DNA from: Pseudoips prasinana
Lineage: Eukaryota > Arthropoda > Insecta > Lepidoptera > Nolidae
Direction: 5' to 3'
Length of the DNA stretch: 64,000 nt
NCBI GenBank assembly: GCA_951640165.1
Contig: OX621234.1
Location: forward strand, 5,957,001-6,021,000
Each line of letters starts with the position of its first letter. Position 1 is the first letter of the stretch. Positions 57,234 to 64,000 of this stretch are shown in pieces. The notes under the pieces are model-generated. The model searched no databases, was not told the DNA's origin, and saw only the letters and a program-made list of their open reading frames with translations. A program made the translations under genes and the position numbers.

Positions 57234-59922
57234 CGCCCGGACCGCAGGAGTTTACGTAGGGAGAACACATGTCCTGGCGATTGGCTAGCGCTTAACTAAA
57301 GCACTACTACATGTGGGAAGACTGCTTTGTTGTATAGTGAGTTTTTGTGTAGATAAACCAGCTCCATTTGGGTTAGAATGGATGGTTTTGGAAAACATAT
57401 CCTTTGAATATTGTTTGGGTTACAATCCGTTAGATCAAACAATATTACAAGGGAAATACAGATGGTGCTTTTGTTTGGATGAGCCCCAATGAAGCAAGTT
57501 AATCTGTCAACAATGATCATTTTATAACTTAGAAGAATCTCCATGTAGGGCAGACATGAAGTGCTTTATTTAGGCGACTTGAGTTTTAAGTAAATAGTGT
57601 TCACCATCCGACTTGGCGTTCAGAATTGTTAACTTTCAGGTTTTACATAAAACAATTTTTTTGGCCGATTTTGAATTGTTTTATGTTTATCGTGATTCTG
57701 ATGATGATGATTCTGATCCAACCCGGACGGTGACCGCTATTTGCCTGAAACTCTGTAAAAGGTTAAGTTAAATTTGTGAACTCAATTTCTGAGGAATGCC
57801 ATTAGTTTGTGTGGTTTTGATATTAGTTTACATAAAATATATTATCAAATAATATTAAATAATATATTTTTTTGTTTTGTTCCAGTAATAGCAAAATAGA
57901 AAAACATTTATTTTATATTATTTGGTAGTATTTTCTATGTAATCTTTTACCGATACCCAGCTAAGAGCATTCCTGTGACGCTTGACTCGCTCATTTAAAC
58001 TGACCTAATGGAATTAATTTTCTGTAGAAATGCAACGGGTGGCGTTGCTTTTTGAATGATTTCATCTTGCTTTCTTTGGAATATGGTTTGCAATACCTTT
58101 TCTTGTTGTATGAAGTTCTACGTTGTTGCTTTATCTTTTATCTCATCTTTGTTTATATATTTAATATATGGATTATTATCATTTTTATTTTAGCTTTGAT
58201 TTCTATATATTTTTGGATCCCAATGTACTGCCCAATAGTATTAAGATAATTTATAAGCTATATATAAGGTAGTTTATAGGTCGCCGTCATACACTTATTT
58301 TATACTGGAGTTTGGTATTTTAATGGTTTCTTGGAGTCAAAAGTTGATCACGATACATTAAATTACGTTTTACATCTATTTATAGAGTTTGTTCCTTTAA
58401 TATATTTTGTCAGCCTGTATTTATCCAAGTGTTCAGCTTGCGTGTAAAAGCGCTCACACACATACCAACCACTGAATTATAAGTTACTTAAATACCTATT
58501 AAACGTTAAAGTTTCCATACATACTGCTTTATCAAATATAATTTTGATCTGTTCAAATCGATTTTAAATGTAGTTCTGTTTCAGTTTCAACCAATTAATA
58601 TTCAATGCCAACGTCAGTTCAGTTTCAACAAATTAATATTCAATGCCAACGTCAGTTCAGTTTCAACAAATTAATATTCAATGGTGGTGTGTGATGCCGA
58701 CCTATAGCTAAATAGATTTATTCCTCTAAAGAGGGACGGTATTTAATGTAATGTTTAGGTAAGAAATTTATAGTAGTGCAACATGAGCACGAAAAAGAAG
58801 GTCTAAGACTTTTACTTGTACTTTTACTTAGTTTTGTTCCTAGTTTCAAGAGGTTTAAGTTAAATTATATTTGACACGTGCAAGTCGCTCTAGCATTTCA
58901 GTATTTTTAGGATATTAAGTAAAATATGTAATACAGTTTCAAAAAATATGTTTCGGCCAATTATTTAGTTTAATATTATTAAATATTCAGAAAACGATTT
59001 TATTTTTGTTCTATATTGACCAATATAAATGGGTTTAGTGTTTCGTCCCATGTATATTGATCATTATAAGAAATATTTGAATAAGAACTTTTTCTGAATA
59101 TTTCGGAGTATTTTTGACTAGGTACATGACCGAAGCACATTTTAAAAGTGGGTACTTTAATTTAACCTTATATATAAAATACTTGTCTCACAGTGTTTAT
59201 AATATATAACAATATGCAATTTAATTTCCAAAAACGTGTTTCGGTGAATTATTGATTTTAATATTCTTAAATATTCAGAAAAAGATTTAATTTTAGTCCT
59301 ATATTGACCACTATAAATGGGTTTAGAGTCTTGTCCCATGTATATTGATCATTATAAGAAATATCTAAGTAAGAAAATTTTCTGAATATTTTTGAATATT
59401 TTTACCAAGACGACCGAAGCACATTTAAAAGTGAGTACTATAATTCTACCTAATATATTAAATTCTCGTGTATCAGTGTTTGTCTGCAAAATCCTCCGAA
59501 ACGGATGACCGATTCTTAGCACCAAATTTTTTTCTTTTTTTTATTATGATTGGCACTAAAATACATAGAACCCTACATTTTTACCGTTTCTACAACCGAA
59601 TGCTTCTTCTACCGATTCCTATTCTACCTCTCATTCGATTCTAATATTTTAATTTATTTTTGATTTTATTGGTTACATCAATGATTAGATTAAAAATTGG
59701 TAGGTTTTAGTTCTAATGTTAAGGCAGTATGTTCGCCGAGACAGTTGGTATTCTATAAAATACTTAAACGCGTGAGCGAGATAACTTCAGTCGTGATTCT
59801 AGCCATCTAAAATGTATCCACATTAAAGTCGAAAAGTATTAATAAGTATTTTCAATGTCATTATATGTTGTTGTATTAAGTTAATAAATGTTATATGTCT
59901 CAAATTGTTGTTTATTTGCTAA
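57234..59922 (+). repeat. Unit B downstream block, duplicated at 16971-19495
   Basis: Same order of homologous patches as in unit A: CGCCCGGACCGCAGGAGTTT, ATGTCCTGGCGATTGGCTAG, GTGACCGCTATTTGCCTGAA, GCTTGACTCGCTCATTTAAA, then ATTCAGAAAA-type patches, ending about TTATATGTCTCAAATTGTTG. Near 58975-59450 an AATATTCAGAAAA...GTCCCATGTATATTGATC module of about 300 bp occurs twice in tandem. Confidence 0.65.
58582..58682. repeat. 38-bp tandem repeat, about 2.7 units
   Basis: CAGTTTCAACAAATTAATAT then TCAATGCCAACGTCAGTT at 58582, 58620 and 58658. Confidence 0.85.
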
Positions 59923-60121
59923 ATAGCGTTCATCATCATCATCATTTGTGCTTAGTCAGTAGCTACAATTACAGAAGAGCTAATGATAACGAAAATATAT
60001 CATAAATATAAATCAATAAATATCTTGGGATAACTAACACACTGCGACCTAATCTCAAACTCGACAGAACTTGTACTATGGCAACCAGACAACTAATAAA
60101 CATACTTATATATTGATAAAC

Positions 60122-60303
60122 TAGCTATGCTCCGCGGTTTTACCCGCGTTAAACTTTATAAATTATAGCCTATGTTAATCCAAAGTGTTAGCTAACTCCA
60201 TACCCTAAATTTTATTAAAATCGCTCGAGCCGTTTAGACCTGAAGAAGTAACAAACATACTCACCCACACACTCACAAACTTTCGCCTTTATAATATTAG
60301 TAT
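60122..60303 (+). repeat. Short CCCCGC repeat
   Basis: CTAGCTATGCTCCGCGGTTT, TTTATTAAAATCGCTCGAGC, AACAAACATACTCACCCACA, ending TATAATATTAGTATGA. It abuts the RTE tail at 60303. Confidence 0.65.
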
Positions 60304-60817
60304 GATCATCATATCAGCCGAAAGACGTCCACTACTGGACAAAGGCCTCCCCCAAGGATCTCTACAATAGCCGGTCCTGCGCTGCCCGCATCCCGCACAA
60401 GATCGTCAGTCCACCGTGTAGGAGGCCTGCCCACGCTGCGTCTTCCGGTTCGTGGTCGCCACTCGAGAACCTTTCTGCCCCATCGGCCGTCAATTCTACG
60501 AGCTATGTGCCCTGCCCACTGCCACTTCAGTTAGGCAATTCTTTGGGCTATGTCGGCTACTTTGCTTCGCCTGCGGATCTCAGCACTTCTGATTCGATCT
60601 CGCAGGGAAACTCCAAGCATAGCCCTTTCCATTGCTCTTTGGGTGACCTTGAGTCGCCTGATAAGGCCCATAGTGAGCGACCACGTCTCTGTTCCGTAAG
60701 TCATCACTGGCAACACAAACTGGTCGAAGACTTTCGACTTGAGACACTGCGGTATTTGGGACGAGAATATATTACGTAGCTTCCTGAACGCTGCCTTTAT
60801 GTTAGTATGATACATAC
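60303..60817 (-). pseudogene. 3' part of a second RTE-type retrotransposon
   Basis: The minus-strand frame 60815-60531 encodes an RT C-terminus (PQCLKSKVFDQFVLPVMTYG, TQRAMERAMLGVSLRDRIRS). Reading continues in degraded form into GRRSVGRPPTRWTDD and ends in a CATCATATCAGCCGAAAGAC tail. This is the best-preserved member of a family whose tails litter the window. Confidence 0.75.
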
Positions 60818-61052
60818 ATTACTAGCGGCCCGGTACATGCTTCGCTACGCTTTTAAGTATTAGTAAAAATTGTTTGTATATGGGAGTATAGAAAGATATT
60901 GCTTTTACACGTTTCCAAGACTATTTTTAAATTTTCTCTACGTACAAACCTTCCCTGGACTTCCACGAATAATTCAAGACCAAAATTAGCTAAATCGGTA
61001 AAGACGTTGTTGAGTTATAACATTACAACGAAAAGTGGCATTGATTTTTATA
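60818..61052 (+). repeat. Repeat W, opposite orientation
   Basis: ACTAGCGGCCCGGTACATGC to AACGAAAAGTGGCATTGATT. Confidence 0.65.
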
Positions 61053-61105
61053 CATACATAGACTCACGCCGGTTTCCCAGAGGGGTAGGCAGAGACAACG
61101 GATTT
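61052..61105 (-). repeat. Solo 3' tail of the RTE-like element
   Basis: ATACATAGACTCACGCCGGT and CAGAGGGGTAGGCAGAGACA match 36430-36480 nearly exactly. On the minus strand it encodes [12 protein letters not shown] (the longer copy ends [12 protein letters not shown]). A dead-on-arrival 5'-truncated insertion. Confidence 0.8.
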
Positions 61106-61464
61106 TGATTTGATTTTTATATATATAGATAACAGATAAATTACACCCAGACATAGAACAAATAAACGCGCTACTCGCACAAAGATTTGTCCTGAGTGCA
61201 GATCGAACTCACGACCTATGGTTTGGCAGTCAGGGTCACTAGAATAACAATATCTATACTTTGTTTGATGACCGCGGTGACTCATTTGATAGAAATTTGC
61301 CTTCCGATCCAAAAGTTTGGGTTCAATCGTATAAAGCAAATGTTTGCGTTCGTGACAACGTCACTATGGTGACTAGGGGACATATCGTGCAAAAGTATGT
61401 GCGCAAACACACGGGCAATTTTTTTTAAATTTTACAAAGACAACACTAGCTCTAATTAATCTAA

Positions 61465-61620
61465 TCCTTGTGTCGCGGGGTGCTTTACAAACATATTATA
61501 GACGGACACAAATTACATCCAGATCCAGATGGGTCACAGAAATAGTTGTCCGGCGGGGGACTCGAACCCGCGACACGAAGCGGCGACGCGACTGTCTTAG
61601 CCGCTGCGCCACACGTGCAG
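61465..61620 (-). repeat. tRNA-derived SINE (family D)
   Basis: Minus strand reads CTGCACGTGTGGCGCAGCGG, AGACAGTCGCGTCGCCGCTT and CGGGTTCGAGTCCCCC, a clear tRNA-like head. Confidence 0.75.
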
Positions 61621-61845
61621 ACGGATTCATTCTAATGATACGAGGGAATAGGTACACGGCCGACGGCTTTACGTTATCTCCGAGGCACAGGGGTATAATA
61701 CCGCTAAAACCCAGACTTCGGAGTAATACTAAGAAATATTCATAACAGAAAATTCTTAAAATCACTTACAGGCCTGACCAAGATTTGAACCCAGGACCTT
61801 ATTATCTGCGGTTGAAAACGCTACCGCTAGACCAATGAGGTATTC
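61620..61845 (-). repeat. SINE family A fragment
   Basis: Minus-strand copy with the head (GCTACCGCTAGACCAATGAG on the plus strand) and CTCCGAGGCACAGGGGTAT. The 3' half is missing, replaced at 61620 by the family D SINE. Confidence 0.7.
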
Positions 61846-61894
61846 GAAAAAGACTAATGTATTGTATCCGTGTAGTGTCTTTAATAATAATTAT

Positions 61895-62190
61895 TTATAT
61901 ATCTATATATATAAAAATCAATGCCACTTTTCGTTGTAATGTTATAACTCAACAACGCCTTTACCGATTTGGCTAATTTTGGTCTTGAATTATTCGTGGA
62001 AGTCCAGGGAAGGTTTGTACGTAGAGAAAATTTAAAAAAAGTCTTGAAAAAGTGTAAAATCAACATCTTTTAGCAATTTAAAATATTTTTTTGTTTAAAT
62101 AAATTTAACAATCAGCAAACTTAATAATCATTTTTTTATTACTATGCCTTATAGGTGCGAAGCGAAGCACGTACCGGGCCGCTAGTTATC
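61895..62190 (-). repeat. Repeat W copy
   Basis: AATGCCACTTTTCGTTGTAA to GCACGTACCGGGCCGCTAG; near full length. Confidence 0.65.
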
Positions 62191-62295
62191 TATATTTTAA
62201 TGTTAGGTAGACAAATCATATACCTACATTCTACGTTTTAAACACGCAATTTCTAAAAGCTACGTTAATAATAATAACTGGTGTTATTCCTTTTC

Positions 62296-62410
62296 CCCTG
62301 AAGATCAACCTTGCAAGTGTAGGACTTGATATCTGGCTGGAGAGTTACATGCAGAAGGCGGTTTTGCTGGCGAATGCCAAGATTGTGCGGAAATTTCTCT
62401 CCATGTAGCA
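62296..62410 (+). pseudogene. Non-LTR C-terminal scrap
   Basis: Reads INLASVGLDIWLESYMQKAV then LLANAKIVRKFLSM and TAG. The YMQKAVLL-KIVRKFL pattern parallels the remnant at 30486-30700. An open single-exon host gene was considered less likely. Confidence 0.45.
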
Positions 62411-62684
62411 AATAATTAAAATACCACTCTATTATATTATATTGTCAATAATATTGGTAATAAACATGTGTTGATATAATAATATCCTGGGACATTATTC
62501 ACACACGGCCTAAGCAGAGCTTGCACTGTGCGAACCAGATAACTGATATATTAAATATACCTAATACTTTTCTTTAATTAAGTTTATATAAAATATTCAA
62601 CAGAAAGTTATTTGATTTTTGCTAGATCTCTAAACTATTGATAGCCGTAAATATTCTTTCTATGTCAAAATACCATAGATATTA

Positions 62685-62900
62685 AAGAGTAATAATATTA
62701 AACTGTTCTCCATTTTGGTACTCAGTTAGTCATCTCTTCTCAGTTTATCAGTGTGGAATAAGTGTGAATATTTTATTTAAAAAAAAAAAATATTTTACAA
62801 TAACATTCGATTTTTACATTCCTTCTCCATTCGAGCTTTAAGTGTTCTAAATAAATTTCATACTCCTCCGTCGGCGCTATATTCGTAAAAAGGGGATACA
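62685..62900 (+). repeat. Repeat V copy just upstream of copy C
   Basis: TACTCAGTTAGTCATCTCTT, CATACTCCTCCGTCGGCGCT, ATTCGTAAAAAGGGG. Lies about 65 bp before the copy C promoter block. Confidence 0.6.
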
Positions 62901-62963
62901 AAGAATTACTTCACTTATTAATATTCAGATGATATGATATATAATGGTATCGCCCTTTTGATA

Positions 62964-63109
62964 CCTAGGTGTCCTAGGTGGGGTTTTATTGAATAATTTA
63001 ATCCAAAGCGCATGTGCAACACAAATGCCATATTGATTTACATCAGCTAGCTGCATAGATTTCCTAGGTCCCGGAGCGTCACAGTTGCTTTTAGCTTCGC
63101 TCAGTTAAG
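62964..63109 (+). promoter_or_regulatory. Shared promoter block, copy C
   Basis: Two CCTAGG motifs (62964, 62973), core at 63005-63035 with a few substitutions in its 3' half (ACAAATGCCATATTG against ACGCATGCGATATTG), TTTCCTAGGTC at 63060-63070. Spacing to the ATG is about the same as in A and B. Confidence 0.5.
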
Positions 63110-63149
63110 ATGTCACAGAATTCCCAGACTACTCAAGATATGGATTCAG
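63110..63149 (+). CDS. BLOS2-like tandem gene, copy C, exon 1 (gene continues past the window)
   Basis: ATG at 63110, 13 codons (MSQNSQTTQDMDS) plus one base, then a donor CAG|gttcgctt at 63150. Length (40 nt) and phase match exon 1 of copies A and D. Upstream lies the shared promoter block (CCTAGG motifs at 62964 and 62973, core 63005-63035, TTTCCTAGGTC at 63060). The start of intron 1 aligns with the other copies, including the run gaatgaaagtgctgc shared with D. No further exon appears before 64000. In A and B the second exon lies over 3 kb downstream, so the remainder should lie to the right. Whether it is intact cannot be told. Confidence 0.6.
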
Positions 63150-63454
63150 GTTCGCTTTGTACGTTAACGACGTCTATCTGTGTGTCTGTACAAATCCTGC
63201 CTTTGTTAAATGTGTCGATGTTTCGAATGAAAGTGCTGCATGGATTTGTTGAACTATGTTGCTAGGTATGTATTCGCATCTCTTTGTGAGCACTTGCAAC
63301 TTAACACTTCATTATAATATCTCAAGAGCTTGTACATTGTGTATGTATTTAGTGAGTAGAAAAGGTTTCATACTTAATGCACACGACAACCTACTTAATC
63401 ACATTGCACTTACACTTTCGATTAGATTAGATTTCATTAACTCTTTATTGTACA

Positions 63455-63852
63455 CTAGCAGTGCCCACGGACTTCGTTCCGCGTTATAAATATTTTTGCC
63501 CCTGCCCGCTTGACCCGCAACTTGGATTACATTATTCAAGTTTAAGTAAAGATGCGTTATTAATTTTGGAACTTTTCTTAGCCTATGACACTCCACAATA
63601 ACGTAGCTTTCTATTGGTGAAATAATTTTGAAAATCGGTTCAGTAGATCCAGAGATTAACCCCTTACAACGTCACAAACTCACAAACGTTACCTCTTTAT
63701 AATATTGGTATAGATAGCCTATGTGTTATTCTGATGTATAAGCTGTATTATTGAAAAGTTTGATTAAAATCCATTCGGTAGTTTTTACGTGAAAGAGTAA
63801 CAAACATCCACCCATAATTACAAACATTCGCATTAATAATATTAGTAAGATC
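63455..63852 (+). repeat. Two LINE/SINE tails in intron 1 of copy C
   Basis: TGCCCACGGACTTCGTTCCG to TATAATATTGGTATAGATAG, then GTGTTATTCTGATGTATAAG to AATATTAGTAAGAT. Both have the target-like ATAATATTRGTA end. Confidence 0.6.
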
Positions 63853-64000
63853 AAAAGTAAAATCAAACAATCACAGGAGCCTATAATTGAAATGTATACC
63901 ACTCTATTTTGACCAATTAGAAATAATGAAATGAAATATTGGGTATTTACATACACTTGTACTTGTCAAGCTCACAATGCAGTAGGTACATAACATGGTC

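Noticed and set aside
60507..60779. 90-residue plus-strand frame
   Set aside because: Antisense to the RTE-type C-terminus on the minus strand.

Overview
This is a repeat-dense, AT-rich, intron-bearing animal sequence, almost certainly from a moth or butterfly. Grounds: several tRNA-derived SINE families, many degenerate RTE-type non-LTR tails ending in (ATGATG)n, a piggyBac-type remnant, a pogo/Tigger-type element with a PHD-like finger, hAT and other MITEs, and GT-AG introns. No bacterial-style operon, rRNA, genuine tRNA gene or CRISPR array was found.

The only host protein-coding genes I can support are copies of one tandemly duplicated small-gene family on the + strand. Copy A (exons 9653-15643) and copy B (exons 50379-56445) each have five coding exons with matching intron phases, and each encodes exactly 169 residues. 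Copy D (from 32504) keeps the promoter, exon 1 and a 5' stub of exon 4 and looks dead. Copy C (from 63110) enters at the right edge and continues beyond the window. The long coiled-coil region resembles the BLOC-1/BORC subunit BLOS2 (BLOC1S2). That identification is from recalled family sequence and is tentative. All copies share a promoter block bounded by CCTAGG motifs around a GCGCATGTGCAACACGCATGCG-like core, and a conserved 5' part of intron 1. Copies A and B also share a long downstream block (about 16971-19495 and 57234-59922) that in places is more conserved than the coding exons.

Layout: 1-9.5 kb is repeats, including an orphan TIR element (972-3097) studded with copies of its terminal motif, two long perfect hairpins and a 73-bp tandem array. 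9.5-19.5 kb is unit A. 19.5-32.3 kb holds RTE, SINE and piggyBac remnants and a 2.6-kb pogo/Tigger-type element (26893-29458) nested in a SINE. 32.3-33.7 kb is decayed copy D, whose promoter core is split by a MITE. 34-50 kb is transposon debris including a nearly full non-LTR element on the minus strand (36427-39094) and a hAT MITE with an exact 8-bp target duplication. 50.2-59.9 kb is unit B. 60-62.9 kb is more LINE and SINE debris before copy C.

The transposons and the gene family interact. Introns are stuffed with MITEs and SINEs, a MITE disrupts the promoter of D, and a SINE truncates its exon 4. The array looks like recurrent local duplication followed by fast protein divergence and transposon-mediated decay.
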